DNA of 64,000 bases from Natribaculum breve. GTDB lineage: Archaea; Halobacteriota; Halobacteria; Halobacteriales; Natrialbaceae. Positions within the stretch are counted from its first letter, which is position 1, and each line of letters begins with the position of its first letter. The stretch covers positions 2,170,001-2,234,000 of the forward strand of contig NZ_CP095390.1 of assembly GCF_023008585.1 (NCBI RefSeq), read 5' to 3'. Positions 1-7,893 of this stretch are shown piece by piece. The notes beneath the pieces are model-generated. The model was not told the DNA's origin, searched no databases, and saw only the letters and a program-made list of their open reading frames with translations. Made by a program: the position numbers and the translations under genes.

Positions 1-128
1 ACCACGCGAGCGAGATCGACCGACGTAACTGGTCGCCGTTTCGGAGACCGGACCGTTGGTCATTTTTGTCGACCGTCGTCGCGAAGCACGACCGTCCGTA
101 GGTACGCGTGTCGCTACTTGCCCCGGAA

Positions 129-138
129 TCCTTTTACA
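129..138 (+). promoter_or_regulatory. TATA box of sufU
   Basis: The stretch TCCTTTTACA is an A/T-rich island in GC-rich DNA, centred about 31 bases before the ATG at 165. That is the normal archaeal TATA-to-start spacing for a leaderless or nearly leaderless transcript, and it supports 165 rather than an upstream start for the scaffold gene. Confidence 0.5.
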
Positions 139-164
139 GCACACCTCCTTACGTGTGTTCAACG

Positions 165-587
165 ATGGGACTGGGCTCGGACATGTACCGACAGCAGATC
201 CTCGACCACTACAAGAACCCCCGCAACTACGGGGAACTCGAGGATCCGACGTTCAGCCACGTCGGCGAGAACCCGATGTGTGGCGACGAGATTCGCATGG
301 ACATCCGTCTGGCCGACGACGGAGAGACGATCGAGAACGTCGCCTTCTCCGGGGACGGCTGTGCGATCAGCCAGGCCTCGGCGAGCATGCTCTCGACGAA
401 ACTCGCGGGCAAGACCGTCGACGAACTGCTCGAGATGGATCGCGACGACGTCATCGACATGCTCGGCGTCGACATCTCGCCGATGCGGGTCAAGTGCGCC
501 GTGCTGGCCGAGAAGGTCGCACAGGACGGCGCGGAGATCTATCGCGGCGAACTCGACAAGGAGAAGACGACGACGACCGAAGACTAG
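165..587 (+). CDS. sufU: SufU/IscU-type Fe-S cluster assembly scaffold
   Basis: A 140-residue cytosolic scaffold on which iron-sulfur clusters are built before transfer to target proteins. The three conserved cysteine sites of the family are visible: PMCGDEI (with the neighbouring Asp), DGCAISQAS and VKCAVLAEK. The N-terminal YRQQILDHYKNPRN is the family signature. I chose the ATG at 165 because it starts MGLGSDMYRQQ and has a TATA-like box at 129-138. An upstream in-frame start at 108 would add an unconserved tail. It stands alone here, away from other suf genes. Family assignment is firm; SufU rather than IscU naming follows haloarchaeal custom. Confidence 0.9.
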   Translation: MGLGSDMYRQQILDHYKNPRNYGELEDPTFSHVGENPMCGDEIRMDIRLADDGETIENVAFSGDGCAISQASASMLSTKLAGKTVDELLEMDRDDVIDMLGVDISPMRVKCAVLAEKVAQDGAEIYRGELDKEKTTTTED

Positions 588-658
588 TTTTCCGCTGAAG
601 TCGCTCGCGTGTTCGTCGCCGGCCACACGCTTACCCGTCGGTCTCGCGTGACGTCCGT

Positions 659-1054
659 ATGGTCGAGACCGCCGTCGGCTTCGTGCTCGGCGCGATCGTC
701 GGTGCGATCGCCACGGCAGCCGGCTCGTACCTCCTCTACTGGAAGCGCGAGCGCGACGCCACCCGCCGACTCCGGCGGGCGTTCCTCGAGGAACTGCAGG
801 CCTACGAGTACGTAGACGGGTTCGTCGCCGACGGCAGCTACGAGCGGATCACCGAACGCGTCGAAGAGCCCGTGATCTACGAGTCCGCAGCGGCCGACCT
901 CGGGCTACTCACGGAAGCAGAGATCGGCCGCCTGGTGGCGTTCTACAGTGCGATCTACTGGCTGCAGGGACTCGAGGATCCGGAGGACAAGAAAGACCGA
1001 ATCGAGGACGTCGTCGAGAAACGGCGGGCGGCACTCGAGTCACTCGAGCGCTGA
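659..1054 (+). CDS. Small membrane-anchored hypothetical protein
   Basis: A 131-residue protein not assigned to a named family. Residues about 5-27 form one hydrophobic, glycine/alanine-rich membrane helix (VGFVLGAIVGAIATAAGSYL). A basic patch follows (KRERDATRRLRR), then a mostly helical, acidic cytoplasmic region. The positive-inside rule puts the C-terminal part in the cytoplasm. A weak TATA-like CGCTTACC sits about 30 bases before the start, as for leaderless haloarchaeal genes. It lies between sufU and radA with no clear operon partner. Function unknown. Confidence 0.7.
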   Translation: MVETAVGFVLGAIVGAIATAAGSYLLYWKRERDATRRLRRAFLEELQAYEYVDGFVADGSYERITERVEEPVIYESAAADLGLLTEAEIGRLVAFYSAIYWLQGLEDPEDKKDRIEDVVEKRRAALESLER

Positions 1055-1193
1055 CCCGGAGACGGAACGGAGTGCTCGAGTCGCGTGGCTTCGGTGGCGG
1101 GGTCCGTTCACGTCGGTTCCCGCCGTTTCCAGTCGGTTCGCTTCCAATTTCGTCGGATCGCGCTTTGCCGCGACGAGGACGGCGTAGCTCGGG

Positions 1194-2225
1194 TTACTCC
1201 GGCTTCAGCCCCTCGTCCTGGACGCGCATGACCGCCTCGCCGTCGGCGAGGTTCGGCGCGTCGACGAGGCGGACGATCCGCTTGTCGCCTTTGGACTTGC
1301 GGAGGTAGATCCGGAACGTCGACTTGTGACCCAGGATGTTCCCGCCGATGGGCTGGGTCGGGTCGCCGAAGAAGGAGTCGGGGTTCGACGCGACCTGGTT
1401 CGTGACGATGACGGCGGCGTTGTAGAGGTTGCCGACCTTGTCGATGTCGTGGAGGTGCTTGTTGAGCTTCTGCTGGCGGTCGGCGAGTTCGCCACGGCCG
1501 ACGTACTCCGCACGGAAGTGGGCGGTCAGCGAGTCGACACAGAGCAGGCGGACGGGATACTCGCCGTCCTCGTGTTCGCTCGCGAGTTCTTTCGCCTTCT
1601 CCGCGAGCAGCATCTGGTGGTTGGAGTTGAACGCCTTCGCGACGTGGATCTTCTCGAGGAAGGCGTCGACGAGTTCGTCCATCGCCTCCTCGTCGTCCGG
1701 CGAGCCTTCGATCTCGCGGTCTTCGAGGGCGGCCTCGATCGCCTCCTCGGGGAGCCCGCGGACCATGTCGTCGATGCGCTCGGGGCGGAACGTGTCCTCG
1801 GAGTCGACGAAGATGACGCTGCCGTGGAGCCCGCCGACCTCCTTGGGGAGCTGGACGTTGACGGCCATCTGGTGGGTGACCTGCGACTTGCCCGCGCCGA
1901 ACTCGCCGTACACCTCGGTGATCGACTGGGTCTCGATCCCGCCGCCGAGCAGGTCGTCGACCTCGTCGATGTGCCAGGAGAGTTTGCCGATCTTGTTCCG
2001 TCGCTCGAGGACCGTCGAGCCGGTCTCGAAGCCGCCGACGTCGGCGGCGTCGCGAGCGGCCTTGACGATGTCCGCTGCCGTGGACTCGCCGACGTCGGCG
2101 GTGTTCGACAGTTCGGAGGGAGACGCGACGGCCAGACTCTGGAAGGAGTCAAAGCCCGCGTCGAGGAGCTTGTCTGCGGTCGCCGGTCCAACGCCGGGGA
2201 GGGTCTCGAGGTCTACGTCTGCCAT
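1194..2225 (-). CDS. radA: DNA repair and recombination protein RadA
   Basis: The archaeal RecA/Rad51 recombinase, which forms ATP-dependent filaments on single-stranded DNA for strand exchange. The 343 residues show an N-terminal helix-hairpin-helix region ([17 protein letters not shown], residues about 7-23), the Walker A loop GEFGAGKSQ and a Walker B strand ending [11 protein letters not shown]. The length is normal and there is no intein, unlike some archaeal RadA proteins. A TATA box at 2247-2257 centred 27 bases before the ATG predicts a leaderless mRNA, which fixes the start. Upstream it diverges from a lipoprotein gene. Confidence 0.97.
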   Translation of the reverse strand: MADVDLETLPGVGPATADKLLDAGFDSFQSLAVASPSELSNTADVGESTAADIVKAARDAADVGGFETGSTVLERRNKIGKLSWHIDEVDDLLGGGIETQSITEVYGEFGAGKSQVTHQMAVNVQLPKEVGGLHGSVIFVDSEDTFRPERIDDMVRGLPEEAIEAALEDREIEGSPDDEEAMDELVDAFLEKIHVAKAFNSNHQMLLAEKAKELASEHEDGEYPVRLLCVDSLTAHFRAEYVGRGELADRQQKLNKHLHDIDKVGNLYNAAVIVTNQVASNPDSFFGDPTQPIGGNILGHKSTFRIYLRKSKGDKRIVRLVDAPNLADGEAVMRVQDEGLKPE

Positions 2226-2246
2226 GGTCGGTCGTTACGCCGGACA

Positions 2247-2257
2247 CCATATAAAGC
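2247..2257 (-). promoter_or_regulatory. TATA box of radA
   Basis: On the minus strand this reads GCTTTATATGG, a near-ideal archaeal TATA element, centred 27 bases before the radA ATG at 2225. Transcription should begin at or within a base or two of the start codon. A tandem GTGAAAGTGAAAG lies a little further upstream (about 2271-2285) and could belong to the promoter region, but I have no evidence for a function. Confidence 0.7.
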
Positions 2258-2457
2258 CTCGTTAACAGGAGAGTGAAAGTGAAAGTGCAGGGCAGCGAAG
2301 GGGTCGTCTCGAGTCGAACGGGCACCTTTAGATAGGAAGACGGACGGCGCGAGTCGATCTGTCGCCGCTCGAGTGGGACGGTTCGGTCGTCGAATCACAC
2401 TGGGTGACTATCCTCGACTGCGATAGCTTAACTATCAGCAATCCAGAAATAGAGCCG

Positions 2458-3195
2458 ATGAACGGCACCCGCAGACGAGCCCTCCAGACCATCGTCGTCG
2501 CGACCGGCAGCGTCGTCGGTCTCGCCGGCTGCCTCGAGAATCCGCTGGCCGCCAGCGACGTCGTCGACGAGACGCACTCGGTGACCGGCGGCGAACTGCG
2601 CTCGCCGGAGCAGACGACGACGCGAATCGGCGAGTCGATCGACGACTACGGCGAGCACGGCGTCTGGGGGACGGCGATGGCGGAACCGGACCACAGACTC
2701 GAGTTGGTCGGTGGAGGGTACGCGGAGACGGTCGACGAGGGGTCGCTCGAGACGGACCACCTGCTCGCAGTCTACGAGAACCCGGCCCGGGCGGGCGACG
2801 GGACGCGGACGTACAATCTGTGGTTCTGGAGCGGTGTCCGGCCGACCGACGACGGGCCGACGATCGAGCGACTCGAGACCGGCGTGGCCCTTTCGACCGA
2901 CCGATTCTCGATGGGACAGTACGCGCCGGCGGGTGACGCCGGACGCGACGGCTCGGCGGCGATCGGGATCGCGGCGTTCGACGTGGCGACGCCACGAGTC
3001 GAGTTCCCCACGGCGGGAGGGACGGTCGCGCCGCGGGCCGAAGGGACGGGAGTCGGCGACGGCGGCGGCTTTCACGCCACGTGGACCGGCGAGACGACGA
3101 GCACCCAGTCGCTGCTCGCGACCTGCGAGATCGAGGGGCCGGGCCTCGAGGCGCTCGAGTTCGACTGGACGACCGTCGTCGCGGTCGACGGCTGA
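2458..3195 (+). CDS. Predicted secreted lipoprotein, function unknown
   Basis: A 245-residue exported protein. The N-terminus has a basic stretch (NGTRRRAL), a hydrophobic core and a lipobox VGLAGC at about residues 21-26, so the cysteine after cleavage is the likely lipid-anchor residue. The TRRRAL start resembles a Tat-type signal, which haloarchaea favour. The mature part is acidic and beta-rich with no catalytic motif I recognise. The ATG at 2458 was chosen over an in-frame upstream codon at 2404 because the signal peptide begins there. It is divergent from radA and convergent with pspAB, which starts 1 base after its stop. Confidence 0.75.
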   Translation: MNGTRRRALQTIVVATGSVVGLAGCLENPLAASDVVDETHSVTGGELRSPEQTTTRIGESIDDYGEHGVWGTAMAEPDHRLELVGGGYAETVDEGSLETDHLLAVYENPARAGDGTRTYNLWFWSGVRPTDDGPTIERLETGVALSTDRFSMGQYAPAGDAGRDGSAAIGIAAFDVATPRVEFPTAGGTVAPRAEGTGVGDGGGFHATWTGETTSTQSLLATCEIEGPGLEALEFDWTTVVAVDG

Positions 3196-3810
3196 TCACT
3201 CCCAGGGGTGACGGCCGCTCGCGCTTGGCCACAGCGGGTACCAGTACTCCTTCTCGGATTCGACCTCGAGTTCGCCGTCGAGGACGGACTCGAGTTTGAA
3301 CTCGGCGCTCGAGTCGCGGTCCCGGCCGGAACGGGGCGCGAAGGGGTAGAACGCGCCGCGACGGAACGAGTAGATCCAGTAGGCGCGCCCGTCGGGGTCG
3401 TCCGGCTGCTCGAAGCCGAAGACGGCGGCGAGCAGGCGCGAGCCGTAGCCGCGCTCGATGAACGTGTCGGCGGCGAAGTGCAGACTCGTGATCAGATCCT
3501 CGGGGTCGTCGTCCTCGATGACGACCCAGTGGTAGCCGTGGTCGTCCTCGGTCAGCGAGAACGTGCTGCCGGTTTCCTCGCTGCCGGCCTCGAGGATGGC
3601 CTCGACGTCGTCGACGGTTTCGGCGAAGTCGCTCGAGTCGACGCCGGCGAAACACAGCGCCCCGGCCCCGGCGAAGTCGTAGCCGAGGTCGGCCCCCATC
3701 GTGAGGTAGGCGGTGCTCATCCCGAAGAGGTCCTCGGGGTCGGCGTCGCGGCTGGCGTCCGTCTCGGCGCGAATGCCGAGGACGGCACGGAGTCCGTCGA
3801 GCAGTCCCAT
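3196..3810 (-). CDS. pspAB: PspA-associated protein PspAB
   Basis: A 204-residue protein of the PspAB family, known from actinobacteria, Deinococcus and haloarchaea as a partner of PspA/HtpX membrane-stress systems. The family pattern is clear: MGLLDGL start, ...FGMSTAYLTMGADLGYDFAG, the mid-protein GYHWVVIED and the C-terminal RRGAFYPFAPR and YPLWP. It is cytosolic and has no obvious enzyme motif. It lies 39 bases downstream of htpX on the same strand, an arrangement typical for this family, which supports the assignment. Its biochemical role is not known; membrane-stress signalling is inferred from genome context. Confidence 0.85.
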   Translation of the reverse strand: MGLLDGLRAVLGIRAETDASRDADPEDLFGMSTAYLTMGADLGYDFAGAGALCFAGVDSSDFAETVDDVEAILEAGSEETGSTFSLTEDDHGYHWVVIEDDDPEDLITSLHFAADTFIERGYGSRLLAAVFGFEQPDDPDGRAYWIYSFRRGAFYPFAPRSGRDRDSSAEFKLESVLDGELEVESEKEYWYPLWPSASGRHPWE

Positions 3811-3849
3811 AGGTCCACTGACGGGTGCAGTTCCTTAATACGATCCGTA

Positions 3850-4740
3850 TCAGGCGGCTTCCATCTCGCGCTCGAGCTGGCGGAGCTGGTCGACCCGGCG
3901 TTCGGTCGAGGGGTGAGTCGAGAAGAGCCGACCGACGACGCCGGACTTGATCGGGATGATGAAGAAGGCGTTCATCTCGGCTTCCTCGCGCAAGTCGTCT
4001 TTCGGGACCTTGTCCATCTCCCCGGAGATCTTCAGCAGGGCGGAGGCGAGCGCCGATGGTCGACCCGTGATTGCGGCGGCCCCGCGGTCGGCGGCGAACT
4101 CGCGGTATCGCGAGAGCGCCCGGATCAGCAGGTAGCTGACGATCCAGACGATCAGCGAGACGAGGATCGCGACGACGATCCCGCCACCGCCGCCGTTGCG
4201 GCCGCCGCGACCGTGGCCGCCGCCGAAGAACGCGCCCCAGCGGACGATCATGAACGCGATCGTCGAGAGGAACGAGGCGATCGTCATCACCATCATGTCG
4301 CGATTTTTCACGTGCGAGAGTTCGTGCGCGAGGACGCCGTCGAGTTCCTCGCGGTCGAGCGTCTGCATCAACCCCGTCGTCACCGCGACGGCGGCGTTGC
4401 GCTGGTTGCGACCGGTCGCGAACGCGTTGGGCACCCGGCTGTCGACGACGGCGACTTTCGGCTTCGGCAGGTCGGCCTGCTGGGAGAGCCGTTCGATCGA
4501 CGCGTGCAGCTGGGGGTACTCGTCGGCCGAGACCGTCTTCGCGCCCATGCTCCGGAGGGTGAGCGTATCGCTGAAGTAGTACTGGACGAACGAGAAGCTC
4601 GCGAACAGTAGCGCGAAGACGAACAACCCGCCGTCGACGTAGGCGGTGATCACTCCGGCGAAGACGATGAACAGGGCGAACAGCAGGAACATCGTCAGGA
4701 ACATCCGAAACCGCAATCCCCAATCCGTCTGCCACTCCAT
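3850..4740 (-). CDS. htpX: HtpX-type membrane zinc metalloprotease (M48)
   Basis: A 296-residue integral-membrane protease for quality control of membrane proteins. It has two N-terminal membrane segments after MEWQTDWGLRFRMFLT, the zinc motif VLAHELSHVKNRD with the two His and the catalytic Glu, two further hydrophobic segments and the downstream glutamate region (YREFAADRGAAAITG). A Gly-rich, Arg-containing loop (GGGHGRGGRNGGGGG) separates the last helices. I chose the ATG at 4740 over 4833 because family members start at this point and the extra 31 residues are unconserved. It is followed directly by pspAB, a recurrent pair. Confidence 0.93.
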   Translation of the reverse strand: MEWQTDWGLRFRMFLTMFLLFALFIVFAGVITAYVDGGLFVFALLFASFSFVQYYFSDTLTLRSMGAKTVSADEYPQLHASIERLSQQADLPKPKVAVVDSRVPNAFATGRNQRNAAVAVTTGLMQTLDREELDGVLAHELSHVKNRDMMVMTIASFLSTIAFMIVRWGAFFGGGHGRGGRNGGGGGIVVAILVSLIVWIVSYLLIRALSRYREFAADRGAAAITGRPSALASALLKISGEMDKVPKDDLREEAEMNAFFIIPIKSGVVGRLFSTHPSTERRVDQLRQLEREMEAA

Positions 4741-4807
4741 AGGCGACGATACGTGCCGAGGCGGGATAAGTGTCGCCGAAACGGCCGCCCCCGTGGTGAC
4801 GATCAGA

Positions 4808-5133
4808 ACCCCATCGTTTCGCGTGGAGACCACCCCACGTGGCTCCGTCTGACGAGGTCGAACCCGCGAGACGTCCGACAGCCGTCAGACTCGTCTCGCG
4901 ACCGATCGGTTCCGGGCCCGACGGCGACGGCGACGGTCCGTTCCACGATCGGTTCGGCCGAGCGAAAACCGCGATACGTGGCCGACTCGAGCGACCGCAA
5001 CCTCGAGTAGGCGACGCGCACGGCCGACGGGACGACCTGCCGTGTATCGCGGCCACGACCCCCTCGTTTCGGGTGGAGTTTTCAGCGAGTGAGAATCTGA
5101 AGACGGTCGAACCCCTGCGTTTCGTGTGGAGAT
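4808..5133 (+). repeat. Three ORB-like direct repeats in an intergenic gap
   Basis: The gap between htpX and nmd3 (4741-5209) has no convincing gene. It carries three 23-base copies, at 4808-4830, 5058-5080 and 5111-5133, all in the same orientation. They share ACCCC, two variable bases, CGTTTCG, one variable base, then GTGGAG. Read on the minus strand this is CTCCAC-n-CGAAACG-nn-GGGGT, which resembles the haloarchaeal origin recognition box bound by Orc1/Cdc6. The third copy also takes part in an inverted repeat, GTTTCGTG (5119-5126) with CACGAAAC (5138-5145). No orc1/cdc6 gene lies nearby, so calling this an origin would go too far. Confidence 0.6.
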
Positions 5134-5209
5134 CTCGCACGAAACCGTGACACTGCGTGGCGCTCGAGCGAACGGGTCGCTTAACTCGATCGGTCACGTA
5201 CCGTGGGTA

Positions 5210-6340
5210 ATGATTGAGTCGCGTGCGTTCTGCCCTCGCTGTGGTGATCCGGTGCCCGACCGCACCGAGAGCGGCGCGTCGGACCCGCTGCGACCGGGTG
5301 CGGAGGTCGACCTCTGTGACGCCTGTTACTTCGAGGACTTCGAGTTCGTCGACGCACCCGAGCGCATCGACGTCCGCGTCTGTTCGCAGTGTGGCGCGGT
5401 CTACCGCGGCAACCGCTGGGTCGACGTCGGCGCGAAAGACTACACCGACGTCGCGATCGAGGAGGTGAGCCAGGCTCTCGGCGTGCACGTCGACGTCGAC
5501 GACGTCGCCTGGCAGGTCGAACCCGAGGAGGTCGACGAGAACACGATCCGGATGCACTGTTATTTCACCGGCGTGGTCCGCGGGACGCCCGTCGACGAGC
5601 AGGTGACGGTGCCCGTGAAGATCTCCCGGCAGACCTGCACCCGGTGTGGTCGGATCGCGGGCGACTACTACGCCAGCATCGTCCAGATCCGCGCCGAAGA
5701 CCGCACCCCGACGACCGAGGAGACCGACCGGGCACGAGAGATCGCGAACCGCGTCGTCGCCGACATGGAGGCGACGGGCGATCGCAACGCCTTCGTCACC
5801 GAGGTCGGCGAGGTCGACGAGGGCCTGAACATCAAGGTCTCGACCAACAAGATCGGCAAGAAGATCGCGAACAAGATGGTCGAGGAGTTCGGCGGCACCG
5901 TCACCGACGCCGAAACCCTCGTCACGGAGGACGAAGACGGCAACGAGGTCTACCGCGTGACGTTCGCCGTCCGCCTGCCGCCGTACACGCCGGGCGACGT
6001 GATCGACCTGCGAGACGACGGGGACGGCCCCGTGCTCGTCCGCAGCGCCCACGGCAACCTGAAGGGAACCCGGGTGACGACCGGCGAACGGTACGAGGCA
6101 GGCTACGAGGAGGGCAACTCTCCGGACGCGAGACGACTCGGGACGCTCGAGGACGCCGTCGAGACGTCCGTCGTCACCGTCGAAGACGAGAACGCCGTGC
6201 AGGTGCTCGACCCCGAGACCTACCAGGCCAAGACCGTCGCACGGCCGGACTACTTCGATCCGGACGCCGAGACCGTCCCCGTGCTGAAGAGTCGCGCCGG
6301 ACTCCACGTGTTGCCCGACGAGACCGAGACCGATGCGTGA
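5210..6340 (+). CDS. nmd3: Archaeal Nmd3, 60S/50S ribosomal export protein family
   Basis: A 376-residue homologue of eukaryotic Nmd3, which escorts large ribosomal subunits. In archaea it presumably acts in large-subunit maturation or anti-association. The N-terminal zinc-ribbon cysteines are visible as CPRCG, CDAC, CSQCG and CTRCG (residues about 6 to 145), followed by the basic-acidic Nmd3 core (STNKIGKKIANKMVEEFGG). The start at 5210 follows a TATA-like GCTTAAC by about 28 bases. Its last 8 bases overlap the next gene (ATGCGTGA), so the two are probably co-transcribed and translationally coupled. Confidence 0.92.
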   Translation: MIESRAFCPRCGDPVPDRTESGASDPLRPGAEVDLCDACYFEDFEFVDAPERIDVRVCSQCGAVYRGNRWVDVGAKDYTDVAIEEVSQALGVHVDVDDVAWQVEPEEVDENTIRMHCYFTGVVRGTPVDEQVTVPVKISRQTCTRCGRIAGDYYASIVQIRAEDRTPTTEETDRAREIANRVVADMEATGDRNAFVTEVGEVDEGLNIKVSTNKIGKKIANKMVEEFGGTVTDAETLVTEDEDGNEVYRVTFAVRLPPYTPGDVIDLRDDGDGPVLVRSAHGNLKGTRVTTGERYEAGYEEGNSPDARRLGTLEDAVETSVVTVEDENAVQVLDPETYQAKTVARPDYFDPDAETVPVLKSRAGLHVLPDETETDA

Positions 6341-7454
6341 GCGCGAGGACGACGCACCCGCGCCGTCGCTGGCGCGTGACGCCGACGCGCCGCTGGCCGC
6401 CGTCGTCGAGAAACGACGCTCCGAGGCCGCCATCGAGTCTCTGCGGACCGAGGGCGTCTACGACGACTCGAGGCGCGTCCGCGAGTACGATTCCGAGACC
6501 GTCGCCCTGCCGGTGAGCGAACCGCCGAGTGAGACCCGCGTTCGCGAGTTGATCAGGCAGATCGACCCCGACTTCCGAACCAGAGACCTCGAGGACGTCC
6601 TCAGAGAGAGCGACTGGAGCGACGACGACCTCGAGGCGGTCCCCGGCTCGTGGGCCGTGATCGGCTCGGTCGTCCTCGTGCGGATCCCCGACGACTGTCC
6701 CGACGAGACGGCACTGGGCGAGGCGCTGCTCGAGCTCCACGGGGAGGCCGACGCCGTACTCGCGGACGAGGGGATCGAAAACGACGGCGAGTCTGGGACG
6801 TATCGGGAACCGAAGCGCCGACACGTCGCGGGGGCGCGAGACACCGAGACGATCCACGCGGAACACGGGACGCGCTACGCCCTCGATCCCGCGAACGTCA
6901 TGTTCTCGCCGGGCAACCAGGCCGAACGCGTCCGGATGGGCGACGCGACGGCCGAAGACGAACACGTCTTCGATATGTTCGCCGGCATCGGCTACTTCAC
7001 ACTGCCGATGGCCCGCGCCGGCGCGCGGGTGACGGCGACCGAGATCAACCCGACCGCGTTCCGATATCTCCTCGAGAACGCGATGCTCAACGACGTCGGC
7101 GAGCGAGTGGACGCCTACCGGGCCGACTGTCGCGACCTCGCGGACGACCTCGAGGCCGACCGCGTCGTCATGGGCTACTACGGCAGCGCCGACGGCACCG
7201 ACGAGACGGGCCACGGCACGCGCACGGACGAAGCACACGAGTTTCTCGACCACGCGCTCGAGGCACTCACGTCCGGCGGCGTCCTCCACTACCACGAGGC
7301 GACGCCGGAGTCGCGGCTGTGGGACCGACCGCTCGCCAGACTCGCGTCCGCCGCCGACGCGGCGGGACGCCCGCTCGAGGTGCTCGAGAAGCGACGGGTC
7401 AAGAGCCACAGCGCGGGCGTGGCACACGTCGTCGTCGACGCTCGCGTCGACTGA
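6333..7454 (+). CDS. taw2: Taw2/Trm5-family tRNA-modifying enzyme (probably Taw2)
   Basis: A 373-residue class I SAM-dependent enzyme of the Trm5/Tyw2 family acting at G37 of tRNA-Phe. The SAM site reads VFDMFAGIGYFTLPMA, followed by ATEINPTAF. The motif at the catalytic loop is RVVMGYYGS, which fits Tyw2/Taw2 (aminocarboxypropyl transfer in wyosine synthesis) better than the NLP motif of Trm5 methyltransferases. Immediately upstream is nmd3 with an ATGCGTGA overlap, so both belong to one RNA-biology operon. Family membership is firm; the choice of Taw2 over Trm5 rests on that one motif. Confidence 0.8.
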   Translation: MREREDDAPAPSLARDADAPLAAVVEKRRSEAAIESLRTEGVYDDSRRVREYDSETVALPVSEPPSETRVRELIRQIDPDFRTRDLEDVLRESDWSDDDLEAVPGSWAVIGSVVLVRIPDDCPDETALGEALLELHGEADAVLADEGIENDGESGTYREPKRRHVAGARDTETIHAEHGTRYALDPANVMFSPGNQAERVRMGDATAEDEHVFDMFAGIGYFTLPMARAGARVTATEINPTAFRYLLENAMLNDVGERVDAYRADCRDLADDLEADRVVMGYYGSADGTDETGHGTRTDEAHEFLDHALEALTSGGVLHYHEATPESRLWDRPLARLASAADAAGRPLEVLEKRRVKSHSAGVAHVVVDARVD

Positions 7455-7893
7455 CCGGACCCGTTCGGCGAGGGATCGAGCGTGGCACGAACGTGTTCGA
7501 GTTACGACGAGAGGGAAGTGTAACACGTAGTGAAAAAGTCGGCAATGTGATCACGAATAAACGTTGTCACGATTGTAGAAACGACAATTGAACCAGTATC
7601 GAAGTCGAAACGTAGAAGATTTCCAATAGAATCATCTATATTTAACCCCAATTTGTTTGTATTTCCTTTAGAATTCGTTACTATATATAGATAAATCTGA
7701 AAACAAATTTCGAGAGGGATAGATATTGCCTGTGGCCATAGCAGATAGCTCCTCGGCATCGGTAGGAAGCGATCGGTTCGGATAGAGAGATAGTACAACT
7801 AGTTATAAATTCTACATATATTAAGTAACCGAATGTGGACAGTGGGTTTGCGTGACACGTATTCGAGCAAACACGTGTCGACGCAATCGAGAC
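7455..7893. other. AT-rich leader region of the surface-protein gene
   Basis: A 439-base gap in which base composition falls sharply compared with the rest of the window, especially between about 7540 and 7850 (runs such as TTATAAATTCTACATATATT). The best TATA candidate, ATATATTAAG near 7816-7826, is about 26 bases before a GTG at 7852 and 70 before the ATG at 7894. I see no RNA gene. An open frame on the minus strand (7502-7798) would encode an unremarkable hydrophobic peptide and is probably chance. Confidence 0.6.

Noticed and set aside
1194..2225. An intein in radA
   Set aside because: The protein is the normal 343 residues with an uninterrupted Walker A loop.
4741..5209. A bona fide replication origin
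   Set aside because: ORB-like repeats are present, but there is no clear AT-rich unwinding element, no oppositely oriented repeats and no orc1/cdc6 gene; reported only as a repeat cluster.
2435..6433. A 1332-codon open frame on the minus strand
   Set aside because: It runs through htpX out of frame and is antisense to the lipoprotein and nmd3 genes. The translation is arginine/proline-rich with no domain; it is a typical GC-rich shadow frame.
7502..7798. A 98-codon minus-strand frame in the AT-rich leader
   Set aside because: Amino-acid composition and codons are unlike haloarchaeal proteins and there is no promoter; likely chance in AT-rich DNA.
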